Source: Leucobacter tenebrionis (GTDB taxonomy: Bacteria; Actinomycetota; Actinomycetes; Actinomycetales; Microbacteriaceae). From it: DNA of 64,000 nucleotides. The position numbers were made by a program, and so were the translations under genes. Below the pieces are notes generated by a model, which made no database searches, was not told the origin of the DNA, and saw nothing but the letters and a program-made list of their open reading frames with translations. Positions 24,410 through 31,200 of the stretch are shown piece after piece. Where the stretch lies: positions 3,224,001 to 3,288,000 of the forward strand of contig NZ_CP082322.1 in the NCBI RefSeq assembly GCF_019884725.1, read 5' to 3'. Numbering within the stretch: the first letter of the stretch is position 1; the number at the start of each line of letters is the position of its first letter.

Positions 24410-25930
24410 ATGACGCATCAGTGGCAGACGACCTCGCTCTGGCGCCTCACCGGGCCGAGCATCGACTCCGACGAGTTCTCGGAGGAGGCGTGCGATGCGG
24501 TGGTCGTGGGCGCAGGGCTGACAGGGCTCACCACGGCGGTGCTGCTGGCCCGCGCCGGGCAGCGGGTGACCGTGCTCGAAGCGAGGCGCGTCGGTTCGGT
24601 CACGACCGGCAACACGACAGGCAAGCTCAGCCTGCTCCAGGGGACCGTCTTCTCGGAGCTGCGTGCGCACGCCGGCGATGCGGCCCTCCAGGCCTATGCC
24701 GAGGCGAACCGAGAGGGCCAGGCGTGGATGCTGCGGCAGCTCGAGGCCTGGGGCGTAGAGGCCGAGCGGCGGCCGGCCTACACCTACGCCGTCGATGCGG
24801 AGCAGCGCAGAACGCTCGAGCGCGAACTCGACGCCGCAGCGCTCGCCGGGGTGCCTGCCGTGGAAACCAGCGACACCGGTCTGCCCTTCGACACCGCCGG
24901 GGCCCTGATGCTCGAGGATCAGGCTCAGTTGCAGCCGATGACGGTGCTGGCGGCGCTCGCTCGAGAGCTGCGGGAGCGCGGGGGTCGTCTCGTCGAGCGC
25001 TGCCGCGTGGTCGACGTCGAGCAGGAGGAATCCGGGCTCCGGGTGCGGTCCTCCCTCGGCGAGATCCCGACCGGGATCTGCGTCCTCGCGAGCGGGGTAC
25101 CGGTGCTGGATCGGGGCCTCTTCTTCGCGAAGCTCGAGCCCTCGCGATCCTTCGTCGCCGCGTACCGCGGGGCGGCACCGGCTGCCTCTGCTCTGCCGCG
25201 CGGCATGTACGTCTCAGCGGGCGCGCCGGATCGATCGCTGCGCACCGCGGTCGGCCGGGACGGGGAAGAACTGCTGGTGGTCGGCGGTGGGGCGCACGTG
25301 ACGGGGCGCGCAAAGGATACGGGAGAGGCGCTGCGCGACATCGACGCGTGGACCGAGCAGAACTTCGGTTTGCCTGACCGGGCCTGCTGGTGGGCCGCGC
25401 AGGACTACCGCACGCACTCACGGGTGCCGTTCGCAGGGCCGTTGCCCCGCGGGGGTGGGCGCATCTATACGGCCACCGGTTACAACAAGTGGGGCATGAC
25501 CAACGCCGTCGCCGCGGCGCTCACGATCGCGGCCGACGTGCTCGGCGGCCACCTCGAGTGGGCCCTGGAACTGCGCCGGCACGCCACGCGGCTGCCCGAG
25601 GTGCGCGACGCGCTCGGGGTGAACGCCGGGGTGGCGGGGCGACTCGTCTCGGGTTGGGCCTCGGCGCAGAAGGAGACGATCGACGAGGTGATGCTGCCCG
25701 ACGAGGGAGAGGGCGTCATAGTGCGCGACGGCCCCTCTCCCGTCGGCGTCGCACGGGTCGACGGGCGGCTCTGCCGGGTGTCCGGCGTCTGCACCCACCT
25801 CGGCGGCATCCTCAGCTGGAATACGGCGGAGCGCTCCTGGGACTGCCCCCTGCACGGATCCCGGTTCACGGCGGAGGGCGAGCTGCTTGAGGGGCCGGCG
25901 GTGCGCGATCTCGATCGCCCGGCGACGTGA
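24410..25930 (+). CDS. FAD-dependent oxidoreductase with C-terminal Rieske domain
   Basis: This 506-residue two-domain protein has a DAO-type flavoprotein part (about 20-400) with VVVGAGLTGLTTAVLLARAG and a late GRIYTATGYNKWGMTNAVAAAL FAD-closing segment. The C-terminal Rieske [2Fe-2S] domain (about 425-500) has CTHLGG and CPLHGSRF ligands (C-x-H ... C-x2-H). Proteins of this layout occur widely near stress genes in actinobacteria; the electron donor and substrate are unknown. TACAGT (24397-24402) lies 7 nt before the ATG at 24410, indicating a leaderless transcript and fixing the start. Confidence 0.87.
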   Translation: MTHQWQTTSLWRLTGPSIDSDEFSEEACDAVVVGAGLTGLTTAVLLARAGQRVTVLEARRVGSVTTGNTTGKLSLLQGTVFSELRAHAGDAALQAYAEANREGQAWMLRQLEAWGVEAERRPAYTYAVDAEQRRTLERELDAAALAGVPAVETSDTGLPFDTAGALMLEDQAQLQPMTVLAALARELRERGGRLVERCRVVDVEQEESGLRVRSSLGEIPTGICVLASGVPVLDRGLFFAKLEPSRSFVAAYRGAAPAASALPRGMYVSAGAPDRSLRTAVGRDGEELLVVGGGAHVTGRAKDTGEALRDIDAWTEQNFGLPDRACWWAAQDYRTHSRVPFAGPLPRGGGRIYTATGYNKWGMTNAVAAALTIAADVLGGHLEWALELRRHATRLPEVRDALGVNAGVAGRLVSGWASAQKETIDEVMLPDEGEGVIVRDGPSPVGVARVDGRLCRVSGVCTHLGGILSWNTAERSWDCPLHGSRFTAEGELLEGPAVRDLDRPAT

Positions 25931-25938
25931 CGCCCCCG

Positions 25939-26610
25939 CTACTCCGACTCGATGGCGGACAGCCGGTGCGGCACGCCCACCGGTTTCGACTCGGAGGAGC
26001 CGCGCTGCCGCAGGAAGATCGAGAACGCCACCATGCACCCCACCGCGAGCAGCTCGGACTGCCAGTTCTGGAGCGTGCGATTCCAGAAATCCGCGCTCAG
26101 CAGGTATTCGCCGAACGAGACCGGCGGCAGCCCGTGCTGCTCCTGCTCGGAGCTGTAGACCACGGCGCCCGCGGCGCCCTGCAGCGCCCATGACGCGACG
26201 AAGATCGCCCCCATCGTGAGCGCGAGCGAGTTGCTGTAGAGCTTCCTGCGCCAGCCGCCGACCCGGGCCCATTTGGGGGAGTCGGGCCTCGCGTAGGCCC
26301 CCACGAGCTGATCCTCGTCGCTGCCCAGCCCCTCGTCTCCCGATTTCTTCGACTCCGGCGACCCCCGCTGCACCAGCCACACCGTGGCCATGATGAACAG
26401 CAGGAACTGCAGGAACTCCGACTGCCAGTTCTCGGCCACGTCGACCGCGAAATCCGAGGAGGTGACGAAGTCGAGCCAGCCGCTCGGCGTGCCGCTGTGC
26501 GTGGCCTGCTCCTCGTTGTAGACGGAGAGCCCCGCGAAGGACTGAGCCACGAGCACGAGTATGAATGCCGCCGCGAAGACGAGCGAGAGGGCGTGATCCT
26601 TGATCCTCAT
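25939..26610 (-). CDS. DUF6766 family membrane protein
   Basis: This 223-residue protein has four predicted helices arranged as two tandem halves. Each half has a long hydrophobic helix near its start, an E/Q-rich loop (YNEEQATHSG and YSSEQEQHG) and a second helix beginning NWQSEFLQFLLF or NWQSELLAVGCM and ending in VQRGSPESK or RQRGSSESK. The internal duplication is clear by eye. I recognise the DUF6766 type; its function is unknown. A 27-codon membrane-peptide gene ends 1 nt before its ATG. Its 3' end is 8 nt from the convergent Rieske oxidoreductase gene. Confidence 0.8.
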   Translation of the reverse strand: MRIKDHALSLVFAAAFILVLVAQSFAGLSVYNEEQATHSGTPSGWLDFVTSSDFAVDVAENWQSEFLQFLLFIMATVWLVQRGSPESKKSGDEGLGSDEDQLVGAYARPDSPKWARVGGWRRKLYSNSLALTMGAIFVASWALQGAAGAVVYSSEQEQHGLPPVSFGEYLLSADFWNRTLQNWQSELLAVGCMVAFSIFLRQRGSSESKPVGVPHRLSAIESE

Positions 26611-26611
26611 G

Positions 26612-26695
26612 TCAGCGCCCCGTCACCACGATCGCGAACATCGCGATCAGACCGACCAGCACCAACCCCATCCACAACCAGAACATCGTTTTCAT
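26612..26695 (-). CDS. 27-residue membrane peptide upstream of DUF6766
   Basis: ATG 26695 to TGA 26612 encodes a 27-residue peptide made almost wholly of one hydrophobic helix (MKTMFWLWMGLVLVG, then IAMFAIVVTGR). TACGAT lies 6 nt upstream on the minus strand, so the mRNA is probably leaderless and this is its first gene. The stop is separated from the DUF6766 ATG by one base, which implies translational coupling. It is far below the usual annotation size limit. It could be a structural subunit of the DUF6766 membrane protein or a coupling leader. Confidence 0.6.
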   Translation of the reverse strand: MKTMFWLWMGLVLVGLIAMFAIVVTGR

Positions 26696-26867
26696 ATCGT
26701 GATCGTAGGGCCGCGCTCATCGCGGGGAACAGGCCCTTGCGGAGGGGGTCTCGGTTGTGCCAAGGGGGACCGGAGAGGATACCTGCTGGGTCGACCGCTG
26801 TCGAGGGAGTGCGGGGAGGCGCGTCGCCCGCGTAGTGTTCGACGCGAACGGAAAGGATGTGAGCACC

Positions 26868-27134
26868 GTGCCGAAGTCGAAGACACCGCAGCTGAAGGAT
26901 CCCGAGCTCTACGACCGCCTGCGCAAGGAGGGGAACTCCGAGGAGAAGGCCGCGCGCATCTCGAACGCCGCGGCCAAGGAGGGCCGCTCGAAGGTCGGGC
27001 GCCGTGGCGGCAACGCGGAGGACTACGAGGATCGCACCGTCGACGAGCTGAAGGAGCGCGCGAAGGAACTGGGCCTCACCGGCTACTCGAAGCTGCGCAA
27101 ATCCGAACTCATCGACAAGCTCCGCAATCACTGA
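26868..27134 (+). CDS. DUF7218 / Rho N-terminal-domain protein
   Basis: This 88-residue basic protein has an N-terminal DUF7218-type segment (PKSKTPQLKDPELYDRLRKEG, starting at residue 2, and KAARISNAAAKEG) and a C-terminal SAP-like Rho-N helix pair (DRTVDELKERAKELGLTGYSKL, ending in RKSELIDKLR). Such small proteins probably bind nucleic acid; they recur beside stress genes in actinobacteria. GTG 26868 was chosen because family members begin MPKSK; AAAGGA lies 10 nt upstream. A GTG at 26859 is also in frame. Confidence 0.8.
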   Translation: MPKSKTPQLKDPELYDRLRKEGNSEEKAARISNAAAKEGRSKVGRRGGNAEDYEDRTVDELKERAKELGLTGYSKLRKSELIDKLRNH

Positions 27135-27173
27135 CGCGGGGCACCGCGCTCGGCCGATCCCGCGCCCCGGGCA

Positions 27174-27740
27174 TCACCCCCAGATGCGGTCCGACCTCCC
27201 GACCATGATCGAGATGATCACGGCGAGCGGTACGACCCAGGTGAACACCATCAGCGCCGCCATCAGGCGCAGGCTGGCCGTGCGGCGCGCCCCGCTCAGC
27301 CGCACCACGAGCATCGCGACCAAGCCGGCGACGGCCGCGACGATCCCGACTCCGCTCCAGACGGGATCGAAACGGGCGAGCAGCAGCAGCACGACCGTGA
27401 CCACCACGGCCGCCACGGTCGATGAGATCAGCCATCGATCCGTCTTCGTGCTGTTCAGCGCGGGCTGGCGGCGCACCGTGGCGGGGTCGCTCTGCCCGCG
27501 ATAGGGATTCGGCACGGATGCCTCGGCTTCGGGGGACTGGGTCGACCCGTCGAGGATGGGACGATCCTGGAACTGCTCGGCGTGGGAAGGCCCCGTCACC
27601 GTTCCCTGCCCGGTGCCCGCGTCGAAGCGGGAAGCCGGATGCGGGGGATCGGGGCGCTCCTCGCGCTGCCGCTCCTTGTCGTCGGGATCGAGCCGGGGGT
27701 CAGGATCGGATTCGTGCTGCGGATGTTCGTTCGCATCCAT
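27174..27740 (-). CDS. Hypothetical membrane protein with acidic N-terminal tail
   Basis: This 188-residue protein has about 105 N-terminal residues rich in Asp, Pro, Gln and Glu (disordered) followed by three hydrophobic helices (WLISSTVAAVVVTVVLLLLA, WSGVGIVAAVAGLVAMLVV and AALMVFTWVVPLAVIISIMV). No recognised family. The ATG at 27740 follows GAGAGGAG with a 6-nt spacer. It is divergent from the GDPD gene and convergent with the DUF7218 gene. Confidence 0.7.
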   Translation of the reverse strand: MDANEHPQHESDPDPRLDPDDKERQREERPDPPHPASRFDAGTGQGTVTGPSHAEQFQDRPILDGSTQSPEAEASVPNPYRGQSDPATVRRQPALNSTKTDRWLISSTVAAVVVTVVLLLLARFDPVWSGVGIVAAVAGLVAMLVVRLSGARRTASLRLMAALMVFTWVVPLAVIISIMVGRSDRIWG

Positions 27741-27875
27741 CGTCGGCTCCTCTCGCAGTCCTGGGCACGGCGAAGCCTTCGCCGTGCTCTACGGCCGAAG
27801 CTAACACCCGGGGCTCCGGCAAGTTCAGGGGTCGACAAACCCTGGGGTTTGGGCTAGCGCTGGCATACTGAGGGC

Positions 27876-27929
27876 ATGTTCCGGATCGGCTGGTCGTCCC
27901 TCGAGAACCGGGTCGTCCGTGCCCGGTGA
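27876..27929 (+). CDS. Possible 17-residue upstream ORF of the GDPD gene
   Basis: ATG 27876 opens a 17-codon frame (MFRIGWSSLENRVVRAR) whose TGA at 27927-27929 lies inside the GDPD gene, overlapping it by 11 nt. CATACT (27864-27869) lies 6 nt before the ATG, the spacing seen for leaderless genes here, while the GDPD GTG has no ribosome-binding site. Ribosomes terminating here could re-initiate on the GDPD start. Speculative. Confidence 0.3.
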   Translation: MFRIGWSSLENRVVRAR

Positions 27930-28716
27930 ACAGCACCCCTACTTCGGGGAAGGGAGCGCGGGGGAACGGACCGGCCCTCCCCGCGTGCTGGCGCACCGCG
28001 GCTTCGTTCCCCCGGAACTCGCCGCGGAGGGGGTGGCCGAGAACACCCGGACGGCGTTCGCCGCCGCGCTCGCTGCCGGGGTGCGCTATCTCGAATCCGA
28101 CTGCCGGATGACCGCGGACGGCGAGGTCGTGCTCTTCCACGACGCGGATCTTTCGCGCGTGATCGGCGAGCCGCGCCGGATCGCCGACCTGCCGCTGAGG
28201 GAGCTGTCGGCGATCATGGCCGAGCGCGGAGGACTGCTGACGCTGGCCGGCGCCCTCGAGGAGTTTCCGCGCTCGCGCTTCAACATCGACGTGAAGGTCG
28301 CGAGGGCGGCCGATCCTGCGGGACGCATCGTCGCGCCGCACGCGCACCGCACGCTCGTGACCAGTTTCTCCGACGCTACCCGTATTCGCGCGCTGCGCTC
28401 GGCCGCAATCGCGGGAGGCCGCCCGGCCACGTCGGTGGGGCAGCGCGGCATCATCCGCTTGCTCGCCGCTCTCGCGGCCCGTTCCGCGCGGCTCCAGGCC
28501 CGTGCGCTCGCGGGAGTCGACGCGCTGCAGATCCCCGAGCGGCAGGGGCCGATCCGGGTGCTCAGCCGCCGTCTCATCGACGCGGCGCATCGCGCGGGTG
28601 TCGAGGTGCACGTGTGGACCGTCAACGATCCGAATCGCATGGTCTCGCTCGTGCATCGCGGCGTGGACGGCATCGTCACCGACCGCGCCGATCTCGCCAT
28701 CGCGGCGCTCGAGTGA
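27919..28716 (+). CDS. Glycerophosphodiester phosphodiesterase family protein
   Basis: This 265-residue TIM-barrel protein has the GDPD signature: VLAHRGFVPPE near residue 22, ENTRTAFAAALAAGVRYLESDCRMTADGEVVLFHD (given by its parts ENT, LESD and FHD, residues 40-75), FNIDVKV and a C-terminal VHVWTVNDPNRM with GVDGIVTDRADLA. It hydrolyses glycerophosphodiesters to glycerol 3-phosphate and alcohol. No signal peptide, so it is cytoplasmic. The GTG at 27919 is the first plausible start but has no clear ribosome-binding site; see the overlapping 17-codon frame. Confidence 0.88.
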   Translation: MPGEQHPYFGEGSAGERTGPPRVLAHRGFVPPELAAEGVAENTRTAFAAALAAGVRYLESDCRMTADGEVVLFHDADLSRVIGEPRRIADLPLRELSAIMAERGGLLTLAGALEEFPRSRFNIDVKVARAADPAGRIVAPHAHRTLVTSFSDATRIRALRSAAIAGGRPATSVGQRGIIRLLAALAARSARLQARALAGVDALQIPERQGPIRVLSRRLIDAAHRAGVEVHVWTVNDPNRMVSLVHRGVDGIVTDRADLAIAALE

Positions 28717-28909
28717 CGTTCCGTCTCCGCTCGCCCCGGCGAGGGCTCCATCTACCTCGACCCGTACGCGCGGGTCAACCCCGATGACGCGCGGCGCTCG
28801 CGCTTCTAGGGTGGAAGCGTCGCGGCTCGGATCCGAGCTCACGGGCGGCCGAGCCGCGACCCGGCCCGGCGATCGCCGAGCTTGCCGTTCGGTAACGGAG
28901 GAGGACGAC

Positions 28910-29131
28910 GTGGTGCAGATCTGGGAGCAGAACGAGGAGAAGGACGAGGACGACGAGCTGGTCGTCACGGAGCACCGCGATGAGGCCGAGCCCGCCGTCG
29001 AGCCCGAGGACGAGCAGGCCGTCGAGACCACGGAGCCGGATCCCCGTGCCGCGCTCGACGAGCTGGGAGAGGACGTGTCGTCGTCGCCGGCGCGTCGAGG
29101 GCACGAGGACATCGAGGAGTCGGAGAGCTGA
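28910..29131 (+). CDS. Small highly acidic hypothetical protein
   Basis: This 73-residue protein begins VVQIWEQNEEKDEDDELVV and is about 40 percent Asp/Glu, so it is disordered and strongly acidic. GTG 28910 follows GGAGGAGG with a 5-nt spacer, an excellent ribosome-binding site. Its stop lies 3 nt before the DUF6328 start, so the two are likely co-translated. No family recognised. Confidence 0.65.
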   Translation: MVQIWEQNEEKDEDDELVVTEHRDEAEPAVEPEDEQAVETTEPDPRAALDELGEDVSSSPARRGHEDIEESES

Positions 29132-29134
29132 TCC

Positions 29135-29746
29135 GTGGACGAACGGCGGGCGAAGGCTGCTGACGACGGCAGGGGCGAGAGCGCGAACGAGCGCGCCGAT
29201 CGCAACTGGAACGAGATCCTGCAGGAGGTGCGCGTCACGCAGACCTGCACGCAGATCCTCGGCGGTTTTCTGCTCGCCGTCGCCTTTCAACGCCGCTTCA
29301 CCGAGCTCGATGAGTACCAGCTGGTGCTGTACCTGGTACTCGTCGCACTCGCGGGAACCTCGACGCTGTTCGGGCTCTCGCTGGTCGTGGTGCACCGACG
29401 ATTCTTCGGCAAGAGGCAGAAGATGCGTATCGTGCGCGTCGGCAATCGCCTGCTCATGGCCAACCTCGCGGTGGTCGCACTGCTCATCGCCGGTGTGACG
29501 AGCCTGATCTTCGACTTCACGGTGAGCCGCACGGCCGGCGTGGTCGCCCTCGTTGCGGCGCTGCTGCTGAGCTGCGCGCTCTGGTTGCTCGTGCCGCTCG
29601 GCGGCGCCGGGGCCGGCGCGGGCGCCGACGCGGGCTCAGGTTCGGGCGCCGGTGCGCGCTCTGGCTCGGGCGCCGGTGCGCGCTCTGGCGCGGGCTCGGG
29701 CGCCGGTGCAGGTTCGGGACCGAGCACGGGCGCTAGCGCTGGCTAG
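29135..29746 (+). CDS. DUF6328 family membrane protein with Gly/Ser/Ala tail
   Basis: This 203-residue protein has a hydrophilic N-terminus, the DUF6328-type segment NWNEILQEVRVTQTCTQIL, then four hydrophobic helices (about 40-60, 68-90, 105-125 and 130-150) with FQRRFTELDEYQ between the first two. Function unknown. The last 50 residues are a degenerate Gly-Ser-Gly-Ala-Gly-Ala-Arg repeat. The DNA repeat that encodes them continues past the stop, so the C-terminus may vary by repeat slippage. It is coupled to the acidic small protein upstream. Confidence 0.78.
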   Translation: MDERRAKAADDGRGESANERADRNWNEILQEVRVTQTCTQILGGFLLAVAFQRRFTELDEYQLVLYLVLVALAGTSTLFGLSLVVVHRRFFGKRQKMRIVRVGNRLLMANLAVVALLIAGVTSLIFDFTVSRTAGVVALVAALLLSCALWLLVPLGGAGAGAGADAGSGSGAGARSGSGAGARSGAGSGAGAGSGPSTGASAG

Positions 29747-29880
29747 GGTGCCGGCGCACGCTCGGAATCGGATGCACCTTCGGGTGTCGGCGCGCGCTCC
29801 GACTCCGGCGCCGGCCCGGGCGCGGGTGCCGGTGCCGGCTCTGGCTCGGGCGCGGGCTCGGGTGGCGCTCCGGCTCGGGC
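29600..29880 (+). repeat. Degenerate GC-rich short repeat over the DUF6328 3' end
   Basis: Repeats related to GGCTCGGGCGCCGGTGCG run from about 29600 through the DUF6328 stop (29744-29746) to about 29875, decaying at the edges. The part after the stop keeps the same short-period texture, suggesting the coding tail was once longer or that the array expanded across the stop. Confidence 0.6.
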
Positions 29881-29923
29881 TAAGACTCCGGCCGCTGCCC
29901 GAGCGTGAGCGAGCCCGCACGGT

Positions 29924-30085
29924 TCACAGCATCTTGACGAGCGAGCGCTTCTTCATGAAATAGGCGGCGTGCTCGATCTCGCCGCGCTCGCGCTGCTGCT
30001 CGAGCTCGCGGATCGCGTCGATCACGAGTTCTTGCGCGGTGACCGAGGTGCTGCTGTCGAGCACCACTTCCTCTCGGATCCTCAT
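29924..30085 (-). CDS. Small hypothetical protein, 53 residues
   Basis: ATG 30085 follows AAGGAG with a 5-nt spacer and opens a 53-residue frame beginning MRIREEVVLDSSTSV, continuing with an E/R/Q-rich helix (IRELEQQRERGEIEHAAYF) and a basic end (MKKRSLVKML). It is charged, probably a single amphipathic helix. The strong ribosome-binding site and helix-like composition support it. No family recognised. It lies between the DUF6328 gene and the OhrR-like locus. Confidence 0.6.
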   Translation of the reverse strand: MRIREEVVLDSSTSVTAQELVIDAIRELEQQRERGEIEHAAYFMKKRSLVKML

Positions 30086-30197
30086 CCCGTCTCCTTCCGG
30101 TTCGAAGTGTCTGGGGCGAGCGTACGCCGTACCTCCGACATTCTTCGCGAAGAGAGCCCGAGCCGCGGGGAATCGGGGCGGGCAAGGGGAGCCGATA

Positions 30198-30473
30198 CTA
30201 GGCTGCGGCGCCGCCGGGCGTCGGGGACGGGCACTTCATGTGGGTCGGCTTGCCCGGGCCTCCGCGGTCGATGCGATGCTCCTTCATCGACTCGCCGCAG
30301 ATCGGGCATTTCGGGTCTGCAGGCATCACGTACGGCGGCTCGTCACGGTCGCCCAGTTGTGCGGGCCCCTCGAACTGGTAGAGGAAGCGCTGAATCGCTG
30401 CATAGACGCCGGGCACGCCGTCGTAGGGGGTCTTGTGCCAGAGGTGCCGCTTCTCGCGTTTTCGTTCGCCCAC
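30198..30473 (-). CDS. Small Cys-containing (zinc-ribbon-like) protein divergent from the OhrR-like regulator
   Basis: This 91-residue protein starts at GTG 30473 (MGERKREKRHLWHKTPYDG) and carries KCPICGESM and a later MKCPSP, three Cys that with a His could bind zinc. TAGCAT on the minus strand ends 7 nt before the GTG, so the transcript is leaderless. The start lies inside the left half of a 19-bp inverted repeat shared with the divergent regulator. A longer frame upstream would read through the operator and is rejected. Function unknown; it is presumably controlled by the regulator. Confidence 0.72.
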   Translation of the reverse strand: MGERKREKRHLWHKTPYDGVPGVYAAIQRFLYQFEGPAQLGDRDEPPYVMPADPKCPICGESMKEHRIDRGGPGKPTHMKCPSPTPGGAAA

Positions 30474-30511
30474 AAACGAAATGCTAGCACGTTCATTCGT
30501 GGGCGAACGAG
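30461..30511. promoter_or_regulatory. Double MarR/OhrR-type operator between divergent genes
   Basis: Two 20-bp boxes, TTCGTT-N8-AACGAA (30461-30480) and TTCATT-N8-AACGAG (30492-30511), face each other so that 30462-30480 and 30492-30510 form an inverted repeat with 17 of 19 pairs matching. The boxes cover both leaderless -10 regions (TAGCAT on the minus strand and TACCAT at 30513), so one regulator could repress both genes. Confidence 0.7.
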
Positions 30512-30524
30512 ATACCATGTGGGA

Positions 30525-30989
30525 GTGGATGCTCAGCCGGAAGACCTGCTCGAACTCGATCGACAGGTGTGCTTCGCGCTCGCGGTCGCCAGCCGCAGCG
30601 TCATCGGCGTCTACCGTCCGATCCTCGAACCGCTCGGCCTCACTCACCCCCAGTACCTCGTGATGCTGGCGCTCTGGGGGGACGCCCCCCTCCGCTTCAG
30701 AGAGCTCGCCGAGATGCTGCGGCTCGACCCGGCGACGCTCTCGCCGATCATCAAACGACTGGAGCAGTCAGGGCTCATCGAGCGTCTGCCCGTGGACGGT
30801 GACGAGCGAACCTTCTCGCTCGTGCCAACGGAGGCGGGCAGCGCCCTTCGCGAGCGGGCGCTCTCGGTGCCCCCTGCGGTGGTCGAGCGCCTCGGCGTGC
30901 CGATCGAGCGCCTCATGGCGCTCCGCGACGAACTCGTCGCCGTGATCGATGCCGTCGATCGAGGCCCGCGAGACGGCCGGAGCGGTTGA
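30525..30989 (+). CDS. MarR-family regulator, OhrR-like
   Basis: This 154-residue winged-helix protein is OhrR-like: N-terminal ELDRQVCFALAVASRSVIGVYRP with Cys16 at the position of the peroxide-sensing cysteine, LGLTHPQYLVMLALWGDAP, the recognition region LRLDPATLSPIIKRLEQSGL and the wing DERTFSLVPTEAG. OhrR senses organic hydroperoxide by Cys oxidation. Here no ohr peroxidase gene adjoins it; instead the divergent partner is a small Cys-containing protein. TACCAT (30513-30518) is 6 nt before GTG 30525, fixing a leaderless start; GTG 30519 is also in frame. Autorepression through the double operator is likely. Confidence 0.88.
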   Translation: MDAQPEDLLELDRQVCFALAVASRSVIGVYRPILEPLGLTHPQYLVMLALWGDAPLRFRELAEMLRLDPATLSPIIKRLEQSGLIERLPVDGDERTFSLVPTEAGSALRERALSVPPAVVERLGVPIERLMALRDELVAVIDAVDRGPRDGRSG

Positions 30990-31025
30990 GCGAGTGCAGC
31001 GCGTCGCTGGGCCGACGGGGGCACC

Positions 31026-31099
31026 TCCTGCAGCACAGATCTACGCTCAAGCACCTCGACTGCGGTGGATCGGTGTGCTTGAACGCCGATCGGTGCGGG
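31026..31099. repeat. 74-bp direct repeat, copy A
   Basis: It begins TCCTGCAGCACAGATC and ends CGATCGGTGCGGG. It matches 61 of 74 positions of copy B (33522-33595) without gaps and in the same orientation. It contains a short inverted repeat (CTCAAGCAC with GTGCTTGAA) whose equivalent in copy B differs but still pairs. It lies 100 nt beyond the 3' end of the UvrA-like gene. A purine-rich stretch follows to about 31190. Confidence 0.75.
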
Positions 31100-31200
31100 A
31101 AGGCACGCCGGGGAGGCCGAGGAGGCTGAGGAGGCCGGGGGAGGCCCGAGGAAGGCTGCGGAGACTGAAGAGGCCAGGGAGGTTGCGGCAGGGCCCGCCC

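Noticed and set aside
29636-29963. Arg/Ala-rich frames over the GC repeat on both strands
   Set aside because: They exist only because the repeat lacks stops; composition is repetitive and no ribosome-binding site is present.
31026-31099. Repeats A/B as insertion-sequence ends or att sites
   Set aside because: They are direct, imperfect, and enclose no transposase or integrase; no target duplication is visible.
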